Source: Chryseobacterium hagamense
Lineage (GTDB): Bacteria; Bacteroidota; Bacteroidia; Flavobacteriales; Weeksellaceae
NCBI RefSeq assembly: GCF_007991455.1
Contig: NZ_BJYJ01000034.1
Location: 1 to 39,991 of the forward strand
Length of the DNA stretch: 39,991 bases
Direction: 5' to 3'
The notes under the pieces are model-generated. The model saw only the letters and a program-made list of their open reading frames with translations. It did no database searches and had not been told where the DNA came from. Both the position numbers and the translations under genes were made by a program. This document shows positions 17,566 through 26,030 of this stretch, in pieces (position 1 is the stretch's first letter; each line of letters starts with the position of its first letter).

Positions 17566-18168
17566 TGTCTGAGTTTAGAATGTTAATAAAATCTTGTTTA
17601 CTTGGCAATACCGTAAAGTATTTACTCGCAAAAATCTGTTCGTTATTCTCCGGTAAGGTATATTGGACAAGAGCTTCGCTCTTATCCTGACAAAGAATAA
17701 TCCCTTTTGCAGCTCCCGGACACTCCAATTGTTTTTATAGCTTTCTATTTCGTAAAAACTTCTTTCGTTCGGATCTTTGATCCGCATCAATTTCAGGTAA
17801 TGCGACCAGGAAAGATTGAAATTAATAAGTGGTGACTGTTGAATTGTATCTAAACTTTCAGATTCGTCAGACACTGTCTGACAAATTGAATAAGACAGGA
17901 AAAATTGCCTCATTTGTTTAAGATTTGTTTCCGAGAAACCCTTACCAAATTTTTTCGTGAGATTTTTAGAAAGAAACTTAAGCTGTTCTTTTCCATATTC
18001 AGCCCGGCTTTCACCATGCTGCTCATCTTCTACCATCATTCTTCCGATTTCAAAGTAGGTAAGCACAATGGTCTGATTAACGGCAACAACCGCTTTATTC
18101 CGTGCATTTTCAAGCAATGCGGAAATATTTTTCAAAAGCGGTTCATTGGTTAATCCTGCAGGCATCAT
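17549..18168 (-). pseudogene. DUF1016 (YhcG-type) nuclease gene with internal deletion and frameshift
   Basis: The N-terminal DUF1016 helical domain is intact (about residues 1-150: NQTIVLTYFEIGRMMVEDEQ, YGKEQLKFLSKNL, FNLSWSHYLKLMRI, NNWSVRELQ). Right after SVRELQ the reading frame turns to unrelated residues. In the +1 frame from about 17710 down to 17549 the sequence instead reads GIILCQDKSEALVQYTLPE then NNEQIFASKY and LPSKQDF, which is the C-terminal end of the same family. So a central segment of roughly 150 residues, containing the PD-(D/E)xK nuclease core, is gone and the frame is shifted at the scar (about 17700-17712). It starts in a TAATG overlap with the miaB stop. It is unlikely to be a working nuclease. 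Confidence 0.85.
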
Positions 18169-19628
18169 TATTTTGCAACGGTTTCCCCTAAAAGTGTGCC
18201 CTGTGTATTATCAAAAACAAAAACGTCCACTAAGTCACCAATCTGCTGACCTTCCAGCTTATCGAAAACACAAACGGCATTCTGGGAATTTCTCCCTTTC
18301 CATTGATTTTGGTTCTTTTTGGAAGTTCCTTCAATTAAAACCTGATGAATCCTTCCTACGTAAGATGTCATTCTTTTTCTGGACAGTTCTCCCTGCAGGG
18401 CAATTACTTCCGCCAGACGTCTCTGTTTCACATCGGCCGGAATATTATCTTCCATTTTCTTGTGAGCCGGTGTTCCCGGCCTTTCCGAATAAGCAAACAT
18501 ATAACCGTAATCGTATTCCACTTCTCTCATCAAGCTTAATGTATCCTGGTGATCCTCTTCCGTTTCGCTGCAGAAGCCTACGATCATATCCTGAGAAAAT
18601 GCCACTTCCGGAACAATTTCTTTAGCTTTTTTAATCAGATCCAGGTATTCTTCGCGGGTATGCTGCCTGTTCATCGCCAGAAGCATATTGTTGCTTCCGC
18701 TCTGAACCGGCAAATGAACATATTTACAGATGTTATCGTGTTTCGCCATCATCCTGAATACGTCAAGGCTCATGTCCTGAGGGTTGGAGGTGGAGAAACG
18801 GATCCTCATTTCCGGAACGGCTTTTGCAACAAGATCAAGCAACTGGGCAAAATTCACAGCTGTTGCCTGCTGCATTTCGGATGCTTTGGCAAAGTCTTTT
18901 TTAGGGCCGCCTCCGTACCAAAGGTAAGAGTCTACATTCTGGCCCAGTAAGGTAATTTCTTTATAGCCGCTGTTCCAGAGGCTTTTGCATTCTTCTAAAA
19001 TGGAATGCGGATCACGGCTTCTTTCACGGCCTCTGGTGAAGGGAACCACACAGAAGGTACACATATTATCGCATCCTCTGGTAATGGTTACATAAGCCGT
19101 AACCCCGTTGCCGCCAAGACGGACCGGGTTGATATCCGCATACGTTTCTTCTTTTGAAAGAATCACATTGATGGCATCCCTGCCGTCTTCGGTTTCCTTT
19201 AATAGATTGGGTAAATCACGGTAAGCATCAGGCCCTACCACAAGATCCACCAACTGCTCTTCTTCCAGGAATTTGGTTTTCAGTCTTTCCGCCATACAGC
19301 CGAGAACCCCTACCGTCATGTTGGGTTTTTCTTTCTTCAGGTTCTTGAATTGGGAAAGGCGCATCCGCACGGTCTGTTCGGCCTTTTCACGGATGGAACA
19401 GGTATTTAAAAGGATAAGATCAGCCTCCTCAACTTTCAGGGTTGTATTATACCCCTGCTCATTAAGAATGGACGCAACAATCTCAGAGTCAGAGAAATTC
19501 ATCTGACAACCGTAGCTCTCTAAAAACAATTTCTTTGAGTTTCCGTCTTTTTCCGCAATGGCAAAAGCTTCACCCTGTTTGGTTTCGTCTATATATTTTT
19601 CCTGCACGATATTCGGTTTAAAGTTCAA
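18168..19628 (-). CDS. miaB: tRNA-2-methylthio-N6-dimethylallyladenosine synthase MiaB
   Basis: Radical-SAM methylthiotransferase that converts i6A37 to ms2i6A37 in tRNA. Its 486 residues include the UPF0004 domain with cluster-binding Cys in SYGCQMNFSDSE, LLNTCSIREKAE and GVLGCMAERLK. The radical-SAM motif is TRGCDNMCTFCVVPFTRGRE. A C-terminal TRAM domain (about 415-480) follows. A TATCTTTG -7 box candidate lies upstream at 19684-19691 on the minus strand. Confidence 0.97.
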   Translation of the reverse strand: MNFKPNIVQEKYIDETKQGEAFAIAEKDGNSKKLFLESYGCQMNFSDSEIVASILNEQGYNTTLKVEEADLILLNTCSIREKAEQTVRMRLSQFKNLKKEKPNMTVGVLGCMAERLKTKFLEEEQLVDLVVGPDAYRDLPNLLKETEDGRDAINVILSKEETYADINPVRLGGNGVTAYVTITRGCDNMCTFCVVPFTRGRERSRDPHSILEECKSLWNSGYKEITLLGQNVDSYLWYGGGPKKDFAKASEMQQATAVNFAQLLDLVAKAVPEMRIRFSTSNPQDMSLDVFRMMAKHDNICKYVHLPVQSGSNNMLLAMNRQHTREEYLDLIKKAKEIVPEVAFSQDMIVGFCSETEEDHQDTLSLMREVEYDYGYMFAYSERPGTPAHKKMEDNIPADVKQRRLAEVIALQGELSRKRMTSYVGRIHQVLIEGTSKKNQNQWKGRNSQNAVCVFDKLEGQQIGDLVDVFVFDNTQGTLLGETVAK

Positions 19629-19683
19629 GGCTTAAAATTCAAAGTTTTGATCCTGAATTTTATTCCCGAAGTTATTGAATTTG

Positions 19684-19691
19684 CAAAGATA
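19684..19691 (-). promoter_or_regulatory. miaB: -7 box candidate for miaB
   Basis: TATCTTTG on the minus strand is a full match to TAnnTTTG, about 56 bases before the miaB ATG. The -33 element is unclear. Confidence 0.45.
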
Positions 19692-19746
19692 CAAAATATT
19701 GTGACAGAATGGCAGGAGATGAATTTAATTAAACTGCCGGAAATTT

Positions 19747-20163
19747 TTAATCATGATCATAGGTATTATGGCTGAAATTCACCTTCATGACAAACTTAGA
19801 ATCTACCGGACCCCCGTTCTGCATCGCAGGTTTCCATTTGCCTTTTACTTTTTTTGCAGCGTATTTCATATCATCGATGAACATTTCATTGTTTTTAAAC
19901 TTCGGAAGCACATCGATATTGCTGATCTTGCCTTTCGGATCAATGTTGAAGATAAAGGTAATATTTCCCTGGATGGCATACAGCGCCGTATCGATATAAG
20001 CATGGACCATATCCATAAACTCTTTCCGGAAAGTTTCGTCCCCACCCGGGAATTCCGCTTTCTGATAATTTACGTTGGCAGCCTGGGCCTGAGAACCGGC
20101 CATCTGCGAAAAACCTTTACCGCTGAAAAGCAATAAAGGCAGGATTAAAAGGTATTTTTTCAT
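19747..20163 (-). CDS. Secreted TonB-C-like protein
   Basis: 138 residues with a signal peptide (MKKYLLILPLLLFSGKGFSQ). The mature part has the fold signature of a TonB C-terminal domain: ALYAIQGNITFIFNIDPKGKISNIDVLP, then KKVKGKWKPAMQNGGPVDSKFV (spans at about residues 62-128). It has no N-terminal membrane anchor or proline-rich spacer, so it is not a classical TonB. It is adjacent to and similar to the 166-residue gene upstream (20185). The partner receptor is unknown. Confidence 0.75.
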   Translation of the reverse strand: MKKYLLILPLLLFSGKGFSQMAGSQAQAANVNYQKAEFPGGDETFRKEFMDMVHAYIDTALYAIQGNITFIFNIDPKGKISNIDVLPKFKNNEMFIDDMKYAAKKVKGKWKPAMQNGGPVDSKFVMKVNFSHNTYDHD

Positions 20164-20184
20164 GGTTAAAATGAGTGCCGTTGT

Positions 20185-20685
20185 TTAAATATCCGTTGCG
20201 ATTGAAGAAAGGTTCATGTTGATTTTAATCTGCGAGGTGACCGGCTGGCCGTTGCAGGTAGCGGGAATCCAGTTCTTTTTGATTCTCCGGACCACATATT
20301 TCATATCCTCAAAGAATACCTGGCTGTTGGCTACTTTCGGGGCTCCCTCAATCCGGGTCACTTTTCCTTTCTCATCAACGGTCAGTGTAAAGGTGAAATC
20401 TCCGTTAAGAACATAAAAATCCGTATTGAGGTATACATACATATACTTTCTCAGCAGCTCCTTATAAGCCGGAATGCCGCCTTCAAAGCCTGCCGCTTTA
20501 AAATCTTTACAGTTCTTTACCGCCACCTGAAGCAAAGGTTCTTTTATATCTATTTTAAGGATGTTTTTATTGTTCTCGACTATAAAATTATCATCCCTTT
20601 CCTCCACATCGTTGAATTGCGCAGACGCGGAACCTGCCATAAAAAAAGTCAGCAGAACGATAAGGGTTCTTAATGGATTTCTCAT
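20185..20685 (-). CDS. Secreted TonB-C-like protein
   Basis: 166 residues with a signal peptide (MRNPLRTLIVLLTFFMAGSASAQ). The later half (about 85-160) matches its downstream neighbour: FYVLNGDFTFTLTVDEKGKV, FFEDMKYVVRRIKKNWIPA and NGQPVTSQIKI. The 21-base gap suggests cotranscription with the 138-residue protein, and the two look like a tandem duplication that has diverged. Expected location is the periplasm. Confidence 0.75.
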   Translation of the reverse strand: MRNPLRTLIVLLTFFMAGSASAQFNDVEERDDNFIVENNKNILKIDIKEPLLQVAVKNCKDFKAAGFEGGIPAYKELLRKYMYVYLNTDFYVLNGDFTFTLTVDEKGKVTRIEGAPKVANSQVFFEDMKYVVRRIKKNWIPATCNGQPVTSQIKINMNLSSIATDI

Positions 20686-20757
20686 AAATCTCGAATTTAC
20701 TTAGACAAAGATAATGTATAAAAAGCTCTGATAAAAGAGGCTGACACCGATTTACAG

Positions 20758-22491
20758 TTACAGAATATCTTTAATGTGCTTATAATTGGTCTTCACGGTA
20801 TCCAGCACTTCTTCCATTTTCCCGCCCAGCATCAGCTGTGCCATGGATTTCGTCATCCCAAGCACCTGGTTGGCTTCAATTTTAGGAGGCAGGGCCAAGG
20901 CATTAGGATTGGTAAAGATATTCAGCAGATAAGGTCCGTTGTACTCCAGGCATTCCCTGATGGCAGTTTCCACTTCTTCAGGCTGATGGACATTTTTCCC
21001 GGGATAGCCCATGGCATGGGCAATCATGGCAAAGTCAGGATTCACCATATCGGTTTCGTTATCCGGCATTCCGGCCACTTCCATTTCCAGCTTTACCATT
21101 CCCAGCGACCTGTTATTGAAGACAATAATTTTTACAGGCAGTTTATATTGTGAGATAGTAGCCATATCTCCCAAAAGCATTGATAGCCCGCCATCTCCAC
21201 ACATGGCAATTACCTGCCTGCCCGGATAGGCCAGCGATGCTCCGATAGCCATCGGCATTGCGTTGGCCATTGAACCGTGGTTGAAAGACCCAAGCATTTT
21301 CCTTGCGCCCGTTCCTGTAATATACCTTGCGCCCCAAACGCAGCACATTCCCGTATCTACGGTGAAAACCGCATCTTTTGTAGCCAGCCGGTCTAAAGTA
21401 TGGGTAACGAACTCAGGCTGAATGGCGTTTTCCGTTCCCGGATCCTTTACGTAAGTCAACTGATTTTCTTTTACTTTTTCATAAAACTCCAGTTGCTGTT
21501 TCAGGAAATCCGTGTCCGTCTTTTCACTTAATAAAGGCAATAATGCTTTAATGGTTTCCTTGACGTCACCGGTCAGTCCCAACTCTAACTTGGCTCTCCG
21601 GCCCAGCCGCTCCGGACTTTCATCAATCTGGACGATTTTATTTTTAACGGGCATAAATTTGTCATAAGGAAAATCGGTTCCGAGAAGTACCAGCAGGTCT
21701 GCGTCATGCATGGCGTGATGAGCAGACGGAAGCCCCAGAAGCCCCGTGAGTCCCACTTCATTCGGATTATTCGGCTGAATTGACATTTTCCCGCGGAACG
21801 AATAGCCTACCGGGGCTTTTAAATATTTCGATAACTCCACTACTTCCGCATTGGCATGCTCTGCACCGATCCCGCAGTACAAGGTCACTTTTTTGCTTTC
21901 ATTGATCAGGTCTGCCAACCGGTTCAGTTCTTCGTCCGAAGGCCGCAGCACCGGATTGGTCCTGAAAATCTTATTGGATGTCGTTGCTTCTTCCGCATCC
22001 AGCTCCGAAACATCTCCCGGAAGACCGATGACGGCAACGCCTTTTTTGGAAATCGCATGCTGGATAGCGGTCTGAACGGTCCGCTGCACCTGCTCCGGAC
22101 GGGTAATCATCTGGTTATAATGACTGCAGTCGTCGAATAGCTTGATGGTATTGGTTTCCTGGAAGTAATCCATCCCCATTTCTTCACTGGGAATAGTAGA
22201 TGCGATTACCAGCATCGGTACGTGAGATCGATGCGCTTCATAGACGCCGTTGATGAGATGGATATGCCCCGGCCCACAGCTTCCTGCACACACTGCGAAA
22301 CCGTCCAGTTCCGCTTCGGCAGCTGCGGCATAAGCTCCTGCCTCTTCATGCCTTACATGGATCCATTCGATACTGCTTTTCTTTACAGCGGCATTCAAAT
22401 GGTTAAGACTGTCGCCCGTTACGGCATAGATTCTTTTCACATTGGCGCTTTCCAGCATCTCCACAATTTGTTCTGCAATATTTTTAGCCAT
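20758..22491 (-). CDS. PoxB-like thiamine-diphosphate pyruvate oxidase/dehydrogenase
   Basis: 577 residues, close to E. coli PoxB in length and motifs. The N-terminal domain has YAVTGDSLNHLNAA and the catalytic-Glu motif RHEEAGAYAAAAEAEL. The oxidase-type segment MDYFQETNTIKLFDDCSHY follows, and the C-terminal ThDP motif is MCGDGGLSMLLGDMATISQ with the later NNRSLGMVKLEME. The likely reaction is oxidative decarboxylation of pyruvate to acetate and CO2 with electrons passed to quinone at the membrane. Other ThDP oxidases of this family cannot be excluded. It stands alone with no partner gene. Confidence 0.85.
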   Translation of the reverse strand: MAKNIAEQIVEMLESANVKRIYAVTGDSLNHLNAAVKKSSIEWIHVRHEEAGAYAAAAEAELDGFAVCAGSCGPGHIHLINGVYEAHRSHVPMLVIASTIPSEEMGMDYFQETNTIKLFDDCSHYNQMITRPEQVQRTVQTAIQHAISKKGVAVIGLPGDVSELDAEEATTSNKIFRTNPVLRPSDEELNRLADLINESKKVTLYCGIGAEHANAEVVELSKYLKAPVGYSFRGKMSIQPNNPNEVGLTGLLGLPSAHHAMHDADLLVLLGTDFPYDKFMPVKNKIVQIDESPERLGRRAKLELGLTGDVKETIKALLPLLSEKTDTDFLKQQLEFYEKVKENQLTYVKDPGTENAIQPEFVTHTLDRLATKDAVFTVDTGMCCVWGARYITGTGARKMLGSFNHGSMANAMPMAIGASLAYPGRQVIAMCGDGGLSMLLGDMATISQYKLPVKIIVFNNRSLGMVKLEMEVAGMPDNETDMVNPDFAMIAHAMGYPGKNVHQPEEVETAIRECLEYNGPYLLNIFTNPNALALPPKIEANQVLGMTKSMAQLMLGGKMEEVLDTVKTNYKHIKDIL

Positions 22492-22596
22492 TCTTATTGT
22501 TTTTGGTGTTATTTAAATATGATGATCCGAAACAGACCGATAGTATATGCTGTAAAGATTATGCCAAGAAATCGATGGTATGGTAATTCACAAAAA

Positions 22597-22620
22597 AGGC
22601 TCTGCATTTCTGCAGAGCCT
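22597..22620 (-). terminator. Terminator after the 144-residue secreted protein gene
   Basis: Perfect 10-base stem AGGCTCTGCA / TGCAGAGCCT with a TTTC loop. On the minus strand it is followed by a run of six T. It closes the lysA-containing transcript before the poxB-like gene. Confidence 0.92.
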
Positions 22621-22637
22621 GATGATTTATCTTTGAA

Positions 22638-23072
22638 TTATCTTGATCCCGTCTGGCCGGCGAATGGGTCTCTTGCCTGAAAGGCCACCCTTGCATCAGA
22701 AGGCTGAATATCTCTGCCGAAGCTTAAATTTACGGAAACCTCCTGATTTTGCTTTCCTGCAAAATGCTTTTCCATTCTTTTAAGATCCCTCTTTACTTCT
22801 CTTTCAAAAGTTTTATCATAAAGTTCCGGTAAAAGCTTCACATCCGCAATTTCCCCCTTGTCGTTTAAGGTAAAACTTAATCTGAAGTCCCCGTTTGCCT
22901 GAAAAACATTGCCGGTATACCTTAAATTGCCGGACAGGTCGGTTTCAAATTTTTTCTGTCCGCCTTTGTAGATGGTTTCCACCTGATCTTTATCAAAAGA
23001 AACTTTAACATAGGTCTGAGAAAAGGATAAAGTGAAAAGGCCCATTGCCAGAAAAGAAAATAATTTTTTCAT
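22638..23072 (-). CDS. Secreted TonB-C-like protein
   Basis: About 144 residues from MKKLFSFLAMGLFTLSFSQ, a signal peptide; the longer open frame from 23159 runs back into lysA and is not used. The mature part resembles the two proteins at 19747 and 20185: GNVFQANGDFRLSFTLNDKGEI, DVKLLPELYDKTF and VNLSFGRD. It lacks the KW.PA motif of the other two, so it is more distant. It lies 43 bases after lysA and before a strong terminator. Confidence 0.7.
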   Translation of the reverse strand: MKKLFSFLAMGLFTLSFSQTYVKVSFDKDQVETIYKGGQKKFETDLSGNLRYTGNVFQANGDFRLSFTLNDKGEIADVKLLPELYDKTFEREVKRDLKRMEKHFAGKQNQEVSVNLSFGRDIQPSDARVAFQARDPFAGQTGSR

Positions 23073-23115
23073 AGGATATTGTTGGTCATTTAAAGGTAAG
23101 CCTTTTAACGACAAT

Positions 23116-24315
23116 TTACAATACTTCAATCTGATTTTTAAGAAGATCTTCAAATTCATCCCTTCGTCGGATCAGATGGGCTTTTCCGTCCAGGAACAAT
23201 ACCTCAGCAGGTTTCAGCCGGGAATTGAAGTTCGAACTCATTTCAAATCCATAGGCGCCTGCATTGCGGAACACCAGGATATCCCCTTCCCGTACTTCAT
23301 TCAGCTTGCGGTCCCAGGCAAAAGTATCGGTTTCGCAGATATTCCCGACAACGGTATAAATTCTTTCCGCCCCTTTCGGATTGGACAGGTTTTCAATCAC
23401 GTGGTAAGAATCGTAGAACATCGGACGGATGAGGTGGTTGAAGCCTGAATTTATTCCTACGAAAACCGTTGCAGTCGTCTGTTTGATTACGTTTGCCTTC
23501 ACCAGAAGGTATCCGCTTTTCCCGACCAGGAATTTTCCGGGCTCAAACCACAGTTCGAATTTCTTTCCGGTAGACTGTGAAAATTCGGAAATTACTTTTT
23601 CCACTTTCTTTCCCAGTGTCTTTACATCGGTCTCCTCTTCGGTCTCCTGATAAGGTATCTTAAAACCGCTTCCCATGTCCAGGTATTTTAAATTCGGGAA
23701 ATGCTCGGACAGTTCAAGCATAATGTCCAGCGCCTGCAGGAAAACATCCGGATCTTTAATTTCGCTTCCGGTATGCATGTGAAGACCTTCCACGTTCAGG
23801 TTCGTGGATTTCATCACCCGCTCGATATGACGGACCTGGTGAATGGAGATCCCGAACTTACTGTCGATATGGCCGGTAGAAATCTTATAGTTCCCTCCTG
23901 CGAAGATATGCGGATTGATCCTTACCAGAATCGGGTAAGAGCTTCCGTATTTATTGCCGAACTGTTCAAGAATGGAAATATTATCAATATTGATATGGAC
24001 CCCGCAGGCCATGGCTTCTTCGATTTCCGCAAGATCTACACAGTTGGGCGTAAATAATATTTGTTCTTTTGGAAAACCTGCTTTCAGGCCCAGCTTTACT
24101 TCATTAATAGATACACAATCCAGAGAAGCCCCCAGGTTCTTGACGTACTTCAGGATGTTGATGTTGGTCAACGCTTTCGCTGCATAGAAGAACTTGGTCT
24201 GTTTTGAAAAGGAAGAAGTAAGTTTTTCGTATTGGGTTTTGATGGATTCAGCATCATACACATACACCGGGGTGCCAAACTCATTGGCAATCTTCAGCAA
24301 TTCTTTCGGATTCAT
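23116..24315 (-). CDS. lysA: Diaminopimelate decarboxylase
   Basis: PLP enzyme of the last step of lysine synthesis, meso-diaminopimelate to L-lysine plus CO2. Its 399 residues form an alanine-racemase-like barrel: PLP Lys47 in FFYAAKALTN, glycine loop GLHMHTGSEIKDP, EPGKFLVGKSGYLL and the C-terminal barrel signature NICETDTFAWDR with the active-site Cys. EMSSNFNSRLKPAEVL near the end supports LysA. A TACCTTTG -7 box candidate lies at 24359-24366 on the minus strand. Confidence 0.95.
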   Translation of the reverse strand: MNPKELLKIANEFGTPVYVYDAESIKTQYEKLTSSFSKQTKFFYAAKALTNINILKYVKNLGASLDCVSINEVKLGLKAGFPKEQILFTPNCVDLAEIEEAMACGVHINIDNISILEQFGNKYGSSYPILVRINPHIFAGGNYKISTGHIDSKFGISIHQVRHIERVMKSTNLNVEGLHMHTGSEIKDPDVFLQALDIMLELSEHFPNLKYLDMGSGFKIPYQETEEETDVKTLGKKVEKVISEFSQSTGKKFELWFEPGKFLVGKSGYLLVKANVIKQTTATVFVGINSGFNHLIRPMFYDSYHVIENLSNPKGAERIYTVVGNICETDTFAWDRKLNEVREGDILVFRNAGAYGFEMSSNFNSRLKPAEVLFLDGKAHLIRRRDEFEDLLKNQIEVL

Positions 24316-24358
24316 AATTAATAAGTAAAAACTTCTTTGTTTGTTATTGAAGAAAGAA

Positions 24359-24366
24359 CAAAGGTA
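24359..24366 (-). promoter_or_regulatory. lysA: -7 box candidate for lysA
   Basis: TACCTTTG on the minus strand is a full match to TAnnTTTG, 44 bases before the lysA ATG. I see no good -33 element at the usual distance. Confidence 0.45.
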
Positions 24367-24473
24367 GTAAGAAATTGTCGATCATGTAAAAACAATACTA
24401 CAGAATATTATACTTAAATTTAAACTCAAACAGAATAAAATACTTTAAAATATGATTTATATAGAATTTTATT

Positions 24474-24668
24474 TTAATGTTTTAAAAAATATCCAATTAA
24501 AAACATAGCTGCAACTATGATCGAAAACATAATGACAGAATGCGGATCCGCAAAATTGACAGTCCATCCCAGACCGTATCTTTTAGGCGGAAAGATTCTT
24601 TTGTCTTCTTTATTGTAATAGAAGAGTCCAAACTTCCAGAACGACGGATTTTTATCGGAAAAATTCAT
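24474..24668 (-). CDS. Small DUF5808-type membrane protein
   Basis: 64 residues. The first half, FYYNKEDKRIFPPKRYGLGW followed by TVNF, is the motif of DUF5808 (a short region seen in bacterial membrane proteins). One C-terminal membrane segment follows (VIMFSIIVAAMFLIGYF). It is located nine bases after the exonuclease gene and likely cotranscribed with it. The function is unknown. Confidence 0.75.
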   Translation of the reverse strand: MNFSDKNPSFWKFGLFYYNKEDKRIFPPKRYGLGWTVNFADPHSVIMFSIIVAAMFLIGYFLKH

Positions 24669-24677
24669 GGTAGCTAA

Positions 24678-25901
24678 TTATTTCGGCAATGGTAAAGTTT
24701 CAAAATCTCCGCGGAGTAAAGCCAGCTGCAGTTCATTTACAAGATCCGAAGACTGATAAAGCAGGTCTACTTTCAGTTTCATAAGTTTGCTTAAAGTCTG
24801 AATCTGGGTAAAGAGCTCATAAAAGCCGTAAGACACAACTTTCCCGTTTTCGATGATCAGGAATAGTTTTTCCCCCAGCCTTCTGCCGGATCCCAGCCAG
24901 AGCTCGCTCCGTTTTTTAAAATCGATTTTCTTTCTGAAGGTATCAATATCCTCGTATGCTTCAAACTTCCCGATAAACTGTACTGCTTTTGAACCCTGGG
25001 TAAAAGACCGGAATTTAAGAACCGGCTTTTCTGTTTTATTCAGTTTATTTTTCTCTACCAGATATTTTCCGTTTCTGTAATACAATCCAAAGGGAAGGGC
25101 TTCCCTTTTCTTTATTCCTTTTGAATTTAAAATCAGTTTGGCAATAATATCGGTCCCTGTAGGCTCGTAGTTAATCTGCTCCACTTCCTGCTGGATCAGT
25201 TCCCACCTTTTGGATTTGGAATTAAAAATCTTTTTTGAAAACTTATTGATATCCTGGACGTAGTCTGAAAAGATAATCTTCCCCGCTTCATCCTGGAAAT
25301 AGACAAAACCCTTCTCATTGGGAAGGTCCTGTGTCAGCACTTTAATTTTGTTGATATACGTCTTGGCATTACTCTCGTCATGCTGCTTCTGGATAATTTC
25401 GTTTTCGGTATCCTTTGAAACAAGCAATTTAAACAATTCCAATGTTGCACGGGCATCACCGTCCGCCCGATGATGATTGGTAAGAGGGATGCCCAGCGAT
25501 TTTACCAGCTTTCCCAGGGAATAGCTGACCTCATCCGGAATCAGCTTTTTGGCTAAAGGAATCGTATCCAGTGTATTGATTTTAAAATCGTACCCTAACC
25601 TTTGAAAAGACTGACGCAGCATCCGGTAATCGAAATCGATGTTGTGGCCGACCAAAGTGGTATTGGCGGTAATTTCAACGATCCTGCGGGCAATCTCGTG
25701 AAATTTCGGGGCCGTTTTCACCATTTTCGGGGTGATGTTCGTTAATTTCTGAACGAAAGGCGTAATATCGCTTTCAGGGTTTACCAATGATATGAACTGG
25801 TCAACAATTTTCTGCCCGTCGTACCGGTACACTGCAATATCGATAATGCATTCTTTTCTGTAACCTGCACCATTACTTTCTATGTCAATTATGGAATACA
25901 T
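24678..25901 (-). CDS. DnaQ-type 3'-5' exonuclease fused to a degenerate GIY-YIG-like region
   Basis: 407 residues. The N-terminal DEDDh exonuclease (about 1-165) has all motifs: IIDIESNG (Exo I), LVGHNIDFDYRML (Exo II) and NHHRADGDARATLELF (Exo III). Residues about 190-290 recall the UvrC/Cho GIY-YIG domain that is fused in many bacterial proteins of this type (LPNEKGFVYFQDEAGKIIF, then ILNSKGIKK). However, the usual YIG, Arg and metal-binding Glu positions are changed (FSD, Lys, Asn). The remaining C-terminal part (about 290-407) is not recognised. Exonuclease activity is likely; the second domain is probably non-catalytic. Confidence 0.82.
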   Translation of the reverse strand: MYSIIDIESNGAGYRKECIIDIAVYRYDGQKIVDQFISLVNPESDITPFVQKLTNITPKMVKTAPKFHEIARRIVEITANTTLVGHNIDFDYRMLRQSFQRLGYDFKINTLDTIPLAKKLIPDEVSYSLGKLVKSLGIPLTNHHRADGDARATLELFKLLVSKDTENEIIQKQHDESNAKTYINKIKVLTQDLPNEKGFVYFQDEAGKIIFSDYVQDINKFSKKIFNSKSKRWELIQQEVEQINYEPTGTDIIAKLILNSKGIKKREALPFGLYYRNGKYLVEKNKLNKTEKPVLKFRSFTQGSKAVQFIGKFEAYEDIDTFRKKIDFKKRSELWLGSGRRLGEKLFLIIENGKVVSYGFYELFTQIQTLSKLMKLKVDLLYQSSDLVNELQLALLRGDFETLPLPK

Positions 25902-26030
25902 TTAAAATTTATACAATGTTCTATTAGATTAATAACAAGCCTTTATTCCTAAAATAATGCCAATATGGCTACACAACTTATGCCAACATATTATAAAAAA
26001 GGACCAATCCTGCTAAAATAGTAAAAATAT

